NCBI RefSeq assembly: GCF_000744705.1
Contig: NZ_JQML01000001.1
Coordinates: 2,704,017-2,768,016 of the forward strand
Source of the DNA: Streptacidiphilus albus JL83
GTDB lineage: Bacteria > Actinomycetota > Actinomycetes > Streptomycetales > Streptomycetaceae
Length of the DNA: 64,000 nucleotides
Direction of reading: 5' to 3'
The notes below the pieces were generated by a model. It was not told the origin of the DNA, did no database searches, and worked only from the letters and a program-made list of their open reading frames with translations. Position numbers and translations under genes: made by a program. Below are positions 18,355 to 29,355 of the stretch, one piece after another. How positions within the stretch are numbered: position 1 is the stretch's first letter; each line of letters begins with the position of its first letter.

Positions 18355-19371
18355 CTACTGGTTCGCGTCCAGCTCGGCCAGCAGCTCCGCCCGGCGGGCG
18401 TCGTCGACGAAGGACGCCAGGAAGGAGTTGCGGGCCAGCCGCCGCAGCTGATCGTCCGTCAGCCCGAGCGCCTGCCGCAGGCCCCGGTAGTTGTCCTCGA
18501 CGTACCCGCCGAAGTACGAGGGGTCGTCCGAGTTGACGGTGACCAGCAGCCCGGCCTCCAGCATGGCCGGCAGCGGGTGGTCCTCCAGCCGGTCCACGCA
18601 GCGCAGCCGGACGTTGGAGAACGGGCAGACGGTGAGCGGGACCTGCTCCGCCACCAGCCGCGCGACCAGCTCCGGGTCCTCCATGCAGCGGATGCCGTGG
18701 TCGATCCGCTCCACGCCGAGCAGGTCCAGCGCCTCGGCGATGTAGGCGGGCGGGCCCTCCTCGCCGGCATGGGCGACCAGCCGCAGCCCGGCCTCCTTCG
18801 CCGCCGCGTAGACCTCGGCGAACTTGGCCGGCGGGTGGCCGACCTCGGCCGAGTCCAGGCCGACGGCCGAGATCAGGTGCAGGTACGGGGCGGCGTCGGC
18901 CAGGGTCTTCAGCGCGTCCTCGGCCGGGAGGTCCCGGAGGAAGCTGAGGATCAGACCGGTCGACAGGCCGTGCCGCTCCCGACTGGTCTCCAGCGCCCGG
19001 GACAGCCCGAGGACGACGGTGCCCAGATCGACGCCGCGCCCGGTGTGGGCCTGCGGGTCGAAGAAGATCTCCGCGTGCCGCACCCCCTGCGCGGCGGCGC
19101 GCACCAGGTACGCCTCGGCCAGGTCGGTGAAGTCCTGCTCGGTCCGCAGCACGTCGGTGAGCTGGTAGTACAGGTTCAGGAAGGACTGGAGGTCGCTGAA
19201 CGCATAGGCGCTGCGCAGCTCCTCCGGGGTGGCGTAGGGCAGGTCGATGCCGTTGCGCTCGGCCAGCGCGAACGCCAGCTCGGGTTCGAGCGTCCCCTCG
19301 ATGTGGAGGTGCAGCTCGGCCTTGGGCAGGACGCCCTCGGGCAGGGGGTGGGCGTGGTGGGACACGGTCAT
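18355..19371 (-). CDS. add: adenosine deaminase
   Basis: A 338-aa metal-dependent deaminase that converts adenosine to inosine. Metal ligands are in LPKAELHLHIEGTL, the substrate and metal histidine in LVAHAGEEG, and the catalytic Asp region is VTVNSDDPSYFG; RIDHGIRCMEDPELV lies between. The start ATG sits 2 bp after the obgE stop, and the gene ends just before a strong terminator. The N-terminus TVSHHAHPLPEG is short and normal. Related adenine or aminofutalosine deaminases share the fold, so the exact purine substrate is less sure than the family. Confidence 0.93.
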   Translation of the reverse strand: MTVSHHAHPLPEGVLPKAELHLHIEGTLEPELAFALAERNGIDLPYATPEELRSAYAFSDLQSFLNLYYQLTDVLRTEQDFTDLAEAYLVRAAAQGVRHAEIFFDPQAHTGRGVDLGTVVLGLSRALETSRERHGLSTGLILSFLRDLPAEDALKTLADAAPYLHLISAVGLDSAEVGHPPAKFAEVYAAAKEAGLRLVAHAGEEGPPAYIAEALDLLGVERIDHGIRCMEDPELVARLVAEQVPLTVCPFSNVRLRCVDRLEDHPLPAMLEAGLLVTVNSDDPSYFGGYVEDNYRGLRQALGLTDDQLRRLARNSFLASFVDDARRAELLAELDANQ

Positions 19372-19373
19372 GC

Positions 19374-20846
19374 TCAGAAGTCCTCGTCGGGTTCGATCTC
19401 GCGGCGGGGCATCGGGTCGAAGCGGGCGTACTCGGTCGCCGCGTCGTCCCGGATCAGCTCGCGCTGGCGCTTGCGGGTGACGGCGTCGCGCGGCGACTCC
19501 ATCCGGTGGTCCTCGCCGCGTCGGCCGAGCATCTCGGCGCCGGCCGCCATGCTCGGCTCCCAGTCGAAGACCACGGCGTTCTCGGAGGCGCCGATGACGA
19601 CGGTGTCGCCCTCCTTGGCGCCGGCCTTGGCCAGGGCGACCTCGACCCCGAGCCGGGCCAGCCGGTCGGCGAGGTAGCCGACGGCCTCGTCGTTGGAGAA
19701 GTCGGTCTGCTTGATCCAGCGCTCGGGCTTGCTGCCGATGATCCGGTACAGCTCCTCGGCCGCGTCGTACTCGACGGTGAAGCCGGCGTCGTCCACGGCG
19801 GTCGGCCGCAGCACGATCCGGGTGGCCTCCTCGACCGGCTTGGCGGCGCGGGCCTCGGTGACGATCCGGGCGAGGGCGAAGCTCAGCTCGCGCAGGCCCT
19901 TGCGGGAGGTCGCGGAGACGTCGAAGACCTCGTAGCCGCGCTCCTCCAGCGAGGAGCGGGTGATGTCGGCGAGGTCCTGGCCGTCGGGGATGTCGGTCTT
20001 GTTCAGCGCGACCAGCCGCGGCCGGTCCTCCAGGCCGCCGTACTGGGCGAGTTCGGCCTCGATCATGTCCAGGTCGGACAGCGGGTCGCGGTCGTTCTCC
20101 AGCGTCGCGCAGTCCAGCACGTGCACCAGCACCGAGCAGCGCTCGACATGGCGCAGGAATTCGAGCCCGAGGCCCTTGCCCTGGCTGGCGCCGGGGATCA
20201 GTCCGGGGACGTCGGCGATGGTGTAGACGATGTCGCCGGCGGTGACCACGCCCAGGTTGGGGATCAGGGTGGTGAAGGGGTAGTCCGCGATCTTCGGCTT
20301 GGCTGCGGACAGCACCGAGATCAGCGAGGACTTGCCGGCGCTCGGGTAGCCCACCAGGGCGACGTCGGCGACGGACTTGAGCTCCAGCACGATGTCGCGG
20401 TCGTCGCCGGGCTCGCCCAGCAGCGCGAAGCCGGGGGCCTTGCGGCGGGCGGAGGCCAGCGAGGAGTTGCCCAGACCGCCCCGGCCCCCGGCCGCGACCA
20501 CGAAGCTGGTGCCGTTGCCGACCAGGTCGGCCAGGACCTCGCCGTCCTTGCCGAGGACGACGGTGCCGTCCGGCACCGGCAGCACGAGGTCGAAGCCCTC
20601 GCCGCCGGTGCGGTGGTCGCCCGCGCCCGGCTTGCCGTTGCCGGCCCGGCGGTGCGGGGTGTGGTGGTAGTCCAGCAGGGTGGTCACCTGCGGGTCGACG
20701 ACCAGGGTGACGTCGCCGCCCCGGCCGCCGTTGCCGCCGTCGGGACCGCCCAGCGGCTTGAACTTCTCCCGGTGCACGGAGGCGCAGCCATGGCCTCCGT
20801 TACCCGCGGCGACATGCAACTCGACGCGGTCCACGAAGGTGGTCAT
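19374..20846 (-). CDS. obgE: Obg family GTPase
   Basis: Essential GTPase for 50S ribosome assembly and stress control; in Streptomyces it is tied to the onset of differentiation. The protein is 490 aa. The Gly-rich Obg fold starts [19 protein letters not shown] and continues with [14 protein letters not shown]. The G domain has G1 [11 protein letters not shown]3 [11 protein letters not shown] and G4 ALNKTDIP. The C-terminal OCT domain holds [20 protein letters not shown] and [22 protein letters not shown] 20846 is the family start. It is downstream of rplU-rpmA, the universal arrangement. Confidence 0.97.
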   Translation of the reverse strand: MTTFVDRVELHVAAGNGGHGCASVHREKFKPLGGPDGGNGGRGGDVTLVVDPQVTTLLDYHHTPHRRAGNGKPGAGDHRTGGEGFDLVLPVPDGTVVLGKDGEVLADLVGNGTSFVVAAGGRGGLGNSSLASARRKAPGFALLGEPGDDRDIVLELKSVADVALVGYPSAGKSSLISVLSAAKPKIADYPFTTLIPNLGVVTAGDIVYTIADVPGLIPGASQGKGLGLEFLRHVERCSVLVHVLDCATLENDRDPLSDLDMIEAELAQYGGLEDRPRLVALNKTDIPDGQDLADITRSSLEERGYEVFDVSATSRKGLRELSFALARIVTEARAAKPVEEATRIVLRPTAVDDAGFTVEYDAAEELYRIIGSKPERWIKQTDFSNDEAVGYLADRLARLGVEVALAKAGAKEGDTVVIGASENAVVFDWEPSMAAGAEMLGRRGEDHRMESPRDAVTRKRQRELIRDDAATEYARFDPMPRREIEPDEDF

Positions 20847-20898
20847 GGTGCGGTGCCTTTCGTTAGGGGGGTACTCGGCTGTTCTTGTCCAGAAACAC

Positions 20899-20932
20899 CG
20901 AGGGTGGACCGGAATGTTCCGATCCACCCTCG
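20899..20932. terminator. hairpin between rpmA and obgE
   Basis: CGAGGGTGGA (20899-20908) pairs with TCCACCCTCG (20923-20932); the loop itself can fold as CGGAATGTTCCG. It sits 70 bp after the rpmA stop and 53 bp before obgE, so it is a terminator or a partial attenuator that lowers obgE relative to the ribosomal genes. Confidence 0.7.
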
Positions 20933-21001
20933 ATGTCACGTTGTCACACGCTGTTCCAGCTCGTGCTGGTCACTCCGAACAGGTCCTGCGGTCCGCCTGG
21001 A

Positions 21002-21256
21002 TCAGGCGACCGGGACGATGTTCACGACGCGACGGCCACGGTGGGTGCCGAACTCGACCGCACCGGCGTTGAGCGCGAACAGGGTGTCGTCGCCGCCACG
21101 GCCGACGCCGGAACCCGGGTGGAAGTGGGTGCCGCGCTGGCGGACGAGGATCTCGCCGGCGTTGACCTTCTGGCCGCCGAAACGCTTGACGCCGAGGCGC
21201 TGAGCGTTCGAGTCACGACCGTTACGAGTAGAGCTTGCGCCCTTCTTGTGAGCCAT
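21002..21256 (-). CDS. rpmA: 50S ribosomal protein L27
   Basis: 84 aa, full length. It starts [15 protein letters not shown], the hallmark N-terminus that reaches the peptidyl-transferase centre, followed by [20 protein letters not shown]. No N-terminal extension needing cleavage is present. It is located 12 bp after rplU. Confidence 0.98.
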   Translation of the reverse strand: MAHKKGASSTRNGRDSNAQRLGVKRFGGQKVNAGEILVRQRGTHFHPGSGVGRGGDDTLFALNAGAVEFGTHRGRRVVNIVPVA

Positions 21257-21268
21257 TTCCGCCTCCCC

Positions 21269-21583
21269 TTACTTCGCCGAGTCGATGCTGGTCACGCGGA
21301 GCGCGGTGTGGCGCTGACGGTGGCCCATGCGCTTGCGGTAACCGGTCTTGTTCTTGTACTTCATGATGTTGATCTTCTCGCCCTTGTGGTGGTCGACCAC
21401 CTCGGCGCGAACCTTCACACCGGCCAGGACCCACGGGTCGCTGGTGACCGCGTCACCGTCGACGATGAGGATCGTCGAAAGCTCCACGGTCTCGCCGACC
21501 TTGGCGTCAACCTTGTCGGACTCGAAAACATCGCCGACAGCAACCTTGTGCTGCCGACCGCCGCTACGCACGATCGCGTACAC
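21269..21583 (-). CDS. rplU: 50S ribosomal protein L21
   Basis: 104 aa, full length, starting with [21 protein letters not shown], then [20 protein letters not shown] and [17 protein letters not shown], all L21 features. It binds 23S rRNA. It is the first gene of the rplU-rpmA unit, with a leader of about 120 nt if the candidate promoter at 21701-21733 is correct. Confidence 0.98.
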   Translation of the reverse strand: MYAIVRSGGRQHKVAVGDVFESDKVDAKVGETVELSTILIVDGDAVTSDPWVLAGVKVRAEVVDHHKGEKINIMKYKNKTGYRKRMGHRQRHTALRVTSIDSAK

Positions 21584-21700
21584 CGCGAACCCACTCTCAA
21601 CTCGGTCGGAGCTCCTGACGCCAGCCTCCCCGCAACGAAACGGCAAGGGGCCTCCCCCGGGCGCGAGGCTCGGGAGGGATGTGCTCAGGAGCGGGGCGTG

Positions 21701-21733
21701 ACAGTACAGAATGCAAAGCACGCCGAGGGTCAA
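21701..21733 (-). promoter_or_regulatory. candidate vegetative promoter of rplU
   Basis: On the minus strand TTGACC (21733-21728) is followed 21 bp later by TACTGT (21706-21701). The spacer is longer than ideal, so only the -35 box is a strong match to the HrdB consensus. The rest of 21584-21828 shows no gene. Confidence 0.4.
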
Positions 21734-21828
21734 GGCTACGGACCGCGAGCCTGTGGGTCAAACCAGCCCACCCGGGACAGCGGCGCAGGCCGGAAGGGGT
21801 GCCCAGAAGCTCTGCGGCGGCCCGCAAC

Positions 21829-21876
21829 GGCCCCGCCCCCGTCCCTCCGGAGCTCCGGAGGGACGGGGGCGGGGCC
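21829..21876. terminator. perfect 24-bp palindromic terminator after the RNase E/G gene
   Basis: The arms 21829-21852 and 21853-21876 are perfect complements (GGCCCCGCCCCCGTCCCT and on), forming a gapless palindrome. It begins 20 bp after the rne stop on the minus strand and insulates rplU from rne transcription. Confidence 0.9.
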
Positions 21877-21895
21877 GCCGTGCTGCGTGCTGCTG

Positions 21896-24800
21896 CTACT
21901 CGGCCGCGGTCTCGGCGGCCGCGCTCTTCTTGGTGGCGGTGCGCTTGGTGGCGGCCTTCTTGGCCGTCGCCTTCTTCGCGGTCGCCTTCTTGGCCACGGT
22001 CTTCTTCGCCGCCGCCTTCTTGGCCGGAGCCGACTCGGCCGGGGCCTCGGCGGCGTCCGCGTCGGCGGCTGCCGCCTTCTTGGCGGCGGCCTTGCGCGGG
22101 GCGCGCTTGCGCGGCGCCACCGGCTCCTCGACCACGGGCTCCTCGACGACCGGCTCGGCCACGACCTCGGCCACGGGCTCCGCCACGACGGTCTCGGCGA
22201 CCGGCTCGGCGGCGGCCTCGGTGCGGGCCGGGACGACCAGCACCGCCGCCTCCTGCGCCGCGGTCGGCGGACCGGCCGGCGAGGTGGCCTTGCGGACCGC
22301 ACGGCGACGGGTGCGCGCCGGACGGGCCGAGGCCTCGATCATCGCCTCGGCCAGTTCCTCGGCCTCGGCCTGCACCGCGGCGTCCAGCGGAACCGGAGCG
22401 GCAACCACGGTCTCGACCGCCGCGGGCTCGGGCTCCACCGCTGCGACCTCGACCACCTCGACGACCTCGGCGTCCGGGGTGACGATCTCCAGGTCCTCGA
22501 CGTCCTCGGCGTTCAGGCCGCGCGCCAGCACCTCGTCCGCGAGGTCGTCCAACTGCTCCTCGTGGTCGTGCTCGTGGTCGTGCTCGTGCTCGTGCGTCTC
22601 CAGGCCGTCGCCGCCGCGACCGCGACGGCGGCGCTTGCCGCCGCCGGCCTGGGCCGAGCCGCCGGACTCCTCGCCCGGACGCGGGCCGGAGAAGCCCTTG
22701 GGCACCGCCGGGGGCTGCTCCATGTGGACGATGACGCCGCGTCCGTTGCAGTGGACGCAGGTCTCGGAGAAGGACTCCAGCAGGCCCTGGCCGACCCGCT
22801 TGCGGGTCATCTGCACCAGGCCCAGCGAGGTGACCTCGGCCACCTGGTGCTTGGTCCGGTCCCGGCCCAGGCACTCCAGCAGCCGGCGCAGCACCAGGTC
22901 GCGGTTGGACTCCAGCACCATGTCGATGAAGTCGATCACGATGATGCCGCCGAGGTCGCGCAGCCGCAGCTGGCGCACGATCTCCTCGGCCGCCTCGATG
23001 TTGTTGCGGGTGACCGTCTCTTCCAGGTTGCCGCCCTGGCCGGTGAACTTCCCGGTGTTGACGTCGACCACGATCATGGCCTCGGTCTTGTCGATCACCA
23101 GCGAACCGCCGCTGGGCAGCCAGACCTTGCGGTCCAGCGCCTTCATCAGCTGCTCGTCGATCCGGTAGGTGGCGAAGACGTCCACCTCGGAGGTCCAGCG
23201 CTGGAGCCTGGGCACCAGGTCCGGGGCGACCCCGGCGACGTACTCGCTGATGGTCGACCAGGCGGTGTCGCCGGAGACGATGACCTTGGTGAAGTCCTCG
23301 TTGAAGATGTCGCGGACGACCCGGACGGTCATGTCCGGCTCCCCGTAGAGCAGCGTCGGCGCGTTGCCGCTGCTGACCTTCTTCTGGATGTCCTCCCACT
23401 GCTGCTGCAGCCGCTGGACGTCGCGGGTCAGCTCCTCCTCGGAGGCGCCCTCGGCGGCGGTGCGGACGATGACGCCCGCGTCGTCGGGGACGATCTTCTT
23501 GAGGATGTTCTTCAGCCGGGCGCGCTCGGTGTCGGGCAGCTTGCGGCTGATCCCGGTCATCGAGCCCTCGGGCACGTACACCAGGTAGCGGCCGGGCAGG
23601 GAGATCTGGCTGGTCAGCCGGGCGCCCTTGTGGCCGATCGGGTCCTTGGAGACCTGCACCAGCACCGAGGAGCCGGACTTCAGCACCGACTCGATCCGGC
23701 GCGGACCGCCCTTGACGCCCAGCGCCTGGAAGTTCACCTCACCGGCGTAGAGCACGGCGTTGCGGCCCTTGCCGATGTCGATGAAGGCGGCCTCCATCGA
23801 CGGCAGCACGTTCTGCACCTTGCCCAGGTACACGTTGCCGACGTAGGAGGTGGCCTGCTCCTTGTTGACGTAGTGCTCGACCAGCACGTTGTCCTCAAGG
23901 ACGCCGATCTGGGTGCGCTCGCCGTGCTGACGGACCACCATGACCCGCTCGACGGCCTCGCGGCGCGCCAGGAACTCGGCCTCGGTGATGATCGGCACCC
24001 GGCGGCGGCCCTGCTCGCGGCCCTCGCGGCGGCGCTGCTTCTTGGCCTCCAGACGGGTCGAGCCCTTGATGGACTGGACCTCGTCCGGGTCGAACGGGAT
24101 GTCCAGCGGCGGCGTGCTCGACACCGAGGTGCGGCGGCGCGGCTCGCGGACCTTCACCACGGTGCGCTCCGGGTCGTCGCCCGAGGCCACGGCCTCGACC
24201 TCGGCCGGACCGTCCCCACTGCGGCGACGGCGGCGGCGACGCCGACGGCTGGACGCGGACAGCGCCTCGCCGAGGTCGTCGTCCTCCTCGTCCTCGTCGT
24301 CCTCGTGGACGGCGTCCTGCGCCTGGGCGGCCTGCGGCTCGCCGTTGGCGGCCTCGAAGTCGTCGCCCTCGCCACGACGGCGGCGACGACCGCCACGGCG
24401 GCGGCGGCGCGAGGGGCGGCCGTCCTCCCACGGCTGGTCCTGCTCGGCGCGACCGTCCTCGGTCTCCTCGACCTCGTCCAGCTCCTCGACCTCGTCGAGC
24501 GGCTCGACCGGGGCCGCGACCGGCGCGGTGAAGGCCGGGGCGGAGGTCGCCCGGCGACGGCGGCGGCGGTTGCTGTAGGACTCGTCCTCGTCCTCGGCGG
24601 GCTCGGCGACCGGCGCCGGCGCGGGCCGGCGGACCGGCTCGGCGCCGAGCGGGGTCCGGCCGCTGGAGAGCTGGAACACGGCGGGCGCGGTCGGCGCGGC
24701 GGGCGCGGAGGCGCGGGCCCGGCGGGCCTGACGGTTCAGGAAGGGCTCCGGCGCGGCCTCGGTCCCCTCGGTCTCCTCGACCGGGGTGGTGACGGGCGCG

Positions 24801-25597
24801 GCGACCGGCGCGGTGGCCCGGCGACGGGTCCGACGGCGACCGTCCTCGACCGGCTCGTCCGACTCGGCGGCCGTCCGCTCGACGGCGGGGGTCGCCACGG
24901 CGGCGGGGGTCGCGGCCTCGGCCGGCGGGGTGAAGGCGGCGACCGGCACGGCCGGGCGGGCCGGGACGACGATCTCGGCGGGCTCCTGGAACACCGGCGC
25001 CTGGAAGATCGCGGTGGAGGGCCGGACGGCGCGGCGGCGGCCACGGGTCCCGGTGTGCTCCTCGGCGGGCTGCTGGACCGGCGCGGGGGTGGGCTCGACC
25101 ACGGCCTCGGGCTCCACGGCCTCGGGCTCGACCGGCTCGGCCTCGTCCGCGACAGGCTCGGCGGGCTGCTCGGGAAGGGCGATCTCGGTCTGCACCGGCT
25201 CGGCCTTCTTACGGGTCCGGCGGGCGCGCTTCACCGGCTCGGCCGGGGCGTCGACCGACGTCTCGACCGGCGCATCGACGGCAGCCGGGCTCTCCACGGC
25301 GGGCGCCTCGACGACGGCCTCGGCCGTCGGCTCCGGCTCGGCCTTCTTGCGGGTGCGGCGGGCGCGCTTCACCGGCTCGGCCGGGGCCTCGGTCACGGCC
25401 TCGGCGGCCGACTGCGCCTCCGTCCCGGCGGACGCGGGCGCGTCGCCGGCGTTCGCCTCGGCGACCGGCGGACCGGCCGGACGGCTGGCGGCCCGGCGGC
25501 GGCGCGGGGCCGCCTTCGGGGCTGCGCTGCCGGCCGGGGCGGTGCCCTCGGCGCTGTTCTGTTCGTTCGATTCGTTCTGTTCGTTGATGTCGAGCAT
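21896..25597 (-). CDS. rne: ribonuclease E/G family endoribonuclease
   Basis: A 1233-aa RNase E/G that processes and decays RNA. Residues 1-570 are a long Ala/Glu/Val/Pro-rich disordered arm with repeated PVKRARRTRKKAEPE blocks and Arg-rich patches, in place of the C-terminal scaffold of E. coli RNase E. The catalytic part follows: S1 domain (YVGNVYLGKVQNVLPSMEAA) at about 575-650, the metal-binding aspartates in MIVVDVNTGKF (about 842) and IIVIDFIDM (about 886), and a Zn-link-like CVHCNGRG (about 949). The C-terminal tail ends in histone-H1-like AKK repeats, probably for RNA binding. The ATG at 25597 follows GGGAGA. The architecture matches Streptomyces RNase ES. Confidence 0.95.
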   Translation of the reverse strand: MLDINEQNESNEQNSAEGTAPAGSAAPKAAPRRRRAASRPAGPPVAEANAGDAPASAGTEAQSAAEAVTEAPAEPVKRARRTRKKAEPEPTAEAVVEAPAVESPAAVDAPVETSVDAPAEPVKRARRTRKKAEPVQTEIALPEQPAEPVADEAEPVEPEAVEPEAVVEPTPAPVQQPAEEHTGTRGRRRAVRPSTAIFQAPVFQEPAEIVVPARPAVPVAAFTPPAEAATPAAVATPAVERTAAESDEPVEDGRRRTRRRATAPVAAPVTTPVEETEGTEAAPEPFLNRQARRARASAPAAPTAPAVFQLSSGRTPLGAEPVRRPAPAPVAEPAEDEDESYSNRRRRRRATSAPAFTAPVAAPVEPLDEVEELDEVEETEDGRAEQDQPWEDGRPSRRRRRGGRRRRRGEGDDFEAANGEPQAAQAQDAVHEDDEDEEDDDLGEALSASSRRRRRRRRRSGDGPAEVEAVASGDDPERTVVKVREPRRRTSVSSTPPLDIPFDPDEVQSIKGSTRLEAKKQRRREGREQGRRRVPIITEAEFLARREAVERVMVVRQHGERTQIGVLEDNVLVEHYVNKEQATSYVGNVYLGKVQNVLPSMEAAFIDIGKGRNAVLYAGEVNFQALGVKGGPRRIESVLKSGSSVLVQVSKDPIGHKGARLTSQISLPGRYLVYVPEGSMTGISRKLPDTERARLKNILKKIVPDDAGVIVRTAAEGASEEELTRDVQRLQQQWEDIQKKVSSGNAPTLLYGEPDMTVRVVRDIFNEDFTKVIVSGDTAWSTISEYVAGVAPDLVPRLQRWTSEVDVFATYRIDEQLMKALDRKVWLPSGGSLVIDKTEAMIVVDVNTGKFTGQGGNLEETVTRNNIEAAEEIVRQLRLRDLGGIIVIDFIDMVLESNRDLVLRRLLECLGRDRTKHQVAEVTSLGLVQMTRKRVGQGLLESFSETCVHCNGRGVIVHMEQPPAVPKGFSGPRPGEESGGSAQAGGGKRRRRGRGGDGLETHEHEHDHEHDHEEQLDDLADEVLARGLNAEDVEDLEIVTPDAEVVEVVEVAAVEPEPAAVETVVAAPVPLDAAVQAEAEELAEAMIEASARPARTRRRAVRKATSPAGPPTAAQEAAVLVVPARTEAAAEPVAETVVAEPVAEVVAEPVVEEPVVEEPVAPRKRAPRKAAAKKAAAADADAAEAPAESAPAKKAAAKKTVAKKATAKKATAKKAATKRTATKKSAAAETAAE

Positions 25598-25884
25598 CCG
25601 GGCGGTTCTCCCGTCATGCCCCCGGGCGCCGCGCTTCTCAGCGGGCGCCGCACAGGGACTCACGTGTGTCGATCAGCGGTCCGCCGGGCGGTTCCGCCGA
25701 TAAGTCTTCTGGTCCGGCCAGTCTTCAGGTCGTATGTCGCGCCGGGCCGTGCACTGGTGCGGGCACGGCCGGGTGCCTGGTCCCCGGGTGGCTCCCAGGG
25801 GCCCGCACAAACGCGGTCGGGCTTCGACGACGAGCCGCGGTGCACCTTCGGCACAGTGCGCAGACCAGACCGGCCGACCGCTGC

Positions 25885-26679
25885 CTACACGGGCTGCGAC
25901 TCGGGCTCCTCGGATGGGAGCGCCGACGCCGCGCCACGGTCGGGCGCGAACGGGTCGGTCACCGTCCCGGACTCCTCGTCGAGCGGCCCCTGCGCCAGCC
26001 TGGTCACCCCAGCGGGGACCGGCAGCGCGAGGTCGGCCGTCGCACGGAGACCGGACAGGACGTCATCGGGTCGGACGGCGGGTGTTGCGTGCCGAACAAC
26101 CAGCCGCAGTATCGCACAGCCACGGCCTGCGGGGATATCGGTAGTACTTTCGGGCAGCGCCGGTACACCCGCGTCCACCTGCGATTCGGTGACTTCGAGA
26201 CTCACCACGGCCCCGCGCGCGTCGAAGGTGCGCAGGCCGTTCTTCATCTGCCGCTGCACCTCGACGCTCTCCTCGGCGAGGAAGGCGGCGACCGCGGCGC
26301 GCGCGGCGTCGGGGTCGACCCCGTCCAGCCGCAGCTCCCAGAGGGAGGCTTCGAGCCGGTCGGTGAAGTTCGACGTGCGGGCCTCGACGGCGTCGATGAT
26401 GTCGAGGCCGATCGGCAGCGACTCGTCCAGCTGGGCCCGGAGCAGTTCGACGTCGCGCGGGGCGCTGAGCGCCAGCTCGACGTACTCGGCCTCGCTGGCG
26501 GAGCCGGTGGGGGCGGCGTTGGCGAAGCTGATCCGGGGGTGCGGGGAGAAGCCCGCCGAGTACGCCATGGGGACTGCGGAGCGGCGCAGCGCGCGCTCCA
26601 GGGCCCGCTGGAAGTCGCGGTGGCTGGTGAAACGCAGCCGGCCGCGCTTCGTGTAGCGCAGGCGGATGCGCTGCACCAC
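25885..26679 (-). CDS. TIGR03936 family radical-SAM-associated protein
   Basis: A 264-aa DUF2344-type protein. Family features are RIRLRYTKRGRLRFTSHRD, FQRALERALRRSAVPMAYS, GFSPHPRISFANAAPTG and SEAEYVELAL. It is usually encoded with, or fused to, the B12-binding radical SAM protein found here at 27312-29255, and is thought to act with it in an unsolved RNA- or protein-modification step. The start is uncertain: a GTG lies at 26679, but homology-like sequence (ARRTPDGPPPAPV) continues upstream to a CTG at 26718 preceded by AAGGA, with no ATG or GTG there. Confidence 0.88.
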   Translation of the reverse strand: MVQRIRLRYTKRGRLRFTSHRDFQRALERALRRSAVPMAYSAGFSPHPRISFANAAPTGSASEAEYVELALSAPRDVELLRAQLDESLPIGLDIIDAVEARTSNFTDRLEASLWELRLDGVDPDAARAAVAAFLAEESVEVQRQMKNGLRTFDARGAVVSLEVTESQVDAGVPALPESTTDIPAGRGCAILRLVVRHATPAVRPDDVLSGLRATADLALPVPAGVTRLAQGPLDEESGTVTDPFAPDRGAASALPSEEPESQPV

Positions 26680-26889
26680 CGGCGCGGGCGGCGGACCGTC
26701 GGGCGTGCGGCGTGCCAGTGCGCTCAGTCCTTAGGGAGGAGGAACAGGAGTCTTGTCTACTCCCCCAAGGGTACGCGGCTCTGCTGTGCCCACACCACGC
26801 GTGCCCTCGCGAACGGAGCAGCGGCACGCCGGCGCCGCGTCCTGGAATCCCGCCGACACGACGAGCGCGCCCACGACGAGGGAGTCCCG

Positions 26890-27249
26890 ATGATCGGCCG
26901 ACTGCAGACATTCGCCCTGGACTGTCCGGACCCGGTCGCCCTGGCCGGCTTCTACGCCGGGCTGCTCGGCGGCAGGATCGAGGACGACGGCGAGGGCTGG
27001 GTGGACCTGATCGGCGACCACGGCACCGCCCTGGCCTTCCAGCGGGTGGACGACTACCGGGCGCCGCAGTGGCCCGACCCGGACCACCCGCAGCAGGCGC
27101 ACCTCGACATCGCCGTCCCCGACATCGCCGCCGCCCACCCCGAGGTGCTCGCCCTCGGCGCGACCCCGCCGGCGGACTGGGACGGCAAGCAGTCCTGGCG
27201 CGTCCACGCCGACCCGGCCGGCCACCCCTTCTGCCTCTGCGTCCATTAA
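26890..27249 (+). CDS. VOC family protein (glyoxalase-like)
   Basis: 119 aa, one vicinal-oxygen-chelate module: TFALDCPDPVALAGFYAGLL, then GWVDLIGDHGTALAFQRVDDY, QQAHLDIAVPDIAAAH and HADPAGHPFCLCVH. This is the beta-alpha-beta-beta-beta pattern of the DUF/glyoxalase-like subfamily common in actinomycetes. The metal-ligand set is partial, so enzymatic activity is unclear. GGAG precedes ATG 26890 by seven bases. It is the only plus-strand gene in a 16-kb run of minus-strand genes and separates two genes normally working together. Confidence 0.88.
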   Translation: MIGRLQTFALDCPDPVALAGFYAGLLGGRIEDDGEGWVDLIGDHGTALAFQRVDDYRAPQWPDPDHPQQAHLDIAVPDIAAAHPEVLALGATPPADWDGKQSWRVHADPAGHPFCLCVH

Positions 27250-27290
27250 CTGCAGCGGGAATTGACGATGCGTCAATTCCCGCTGCAGTT
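27248..27290. terminator. perfect 20-bp stem bidirectional terminator overlapping the VOC stop codon
   Basis: AACTGCAGCGGGAATTGACG (27248-27267) pairs without mismatch to 27271-27290 across a 3-nt ATG loop. It starts inside the TAA stop of the VOC gene and ends 22 bp from the stop of the convergent radical SAM gene. Confidence 0.9.
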
Positions 27291-27311
27291 ACTGGACGGA
27301 GTCCGTGACGG

Positions 27312-29255
<1,944 letters not shown>

Positions 29256-29355
29256 AGAGGAGGACTTTCGTGTGGACACAGGGGTGACCACTCAGGATAA
29301 CGCGGCGCGGGGGTCCGCCGGGCCGCCCGGCGATCCGGCCGGTGGCCGGGCGGTC

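Noticed and set aside
20885..26656. 1923-codon open frame on the plus strand opposite the RNase E/G gene
   Set aside because: It is the antisense shadow of rne and its neighbours; GC bias removes stops from this frame, and the protein is low-complexity Arg/Gly/Leu without any domain.
27248..27290. Inverted repeat as an insertion-sequence end
   Set aside because: It is a single compact hairpin between convergent genes, with no transposase or second copy; terminator is the simpler reading.
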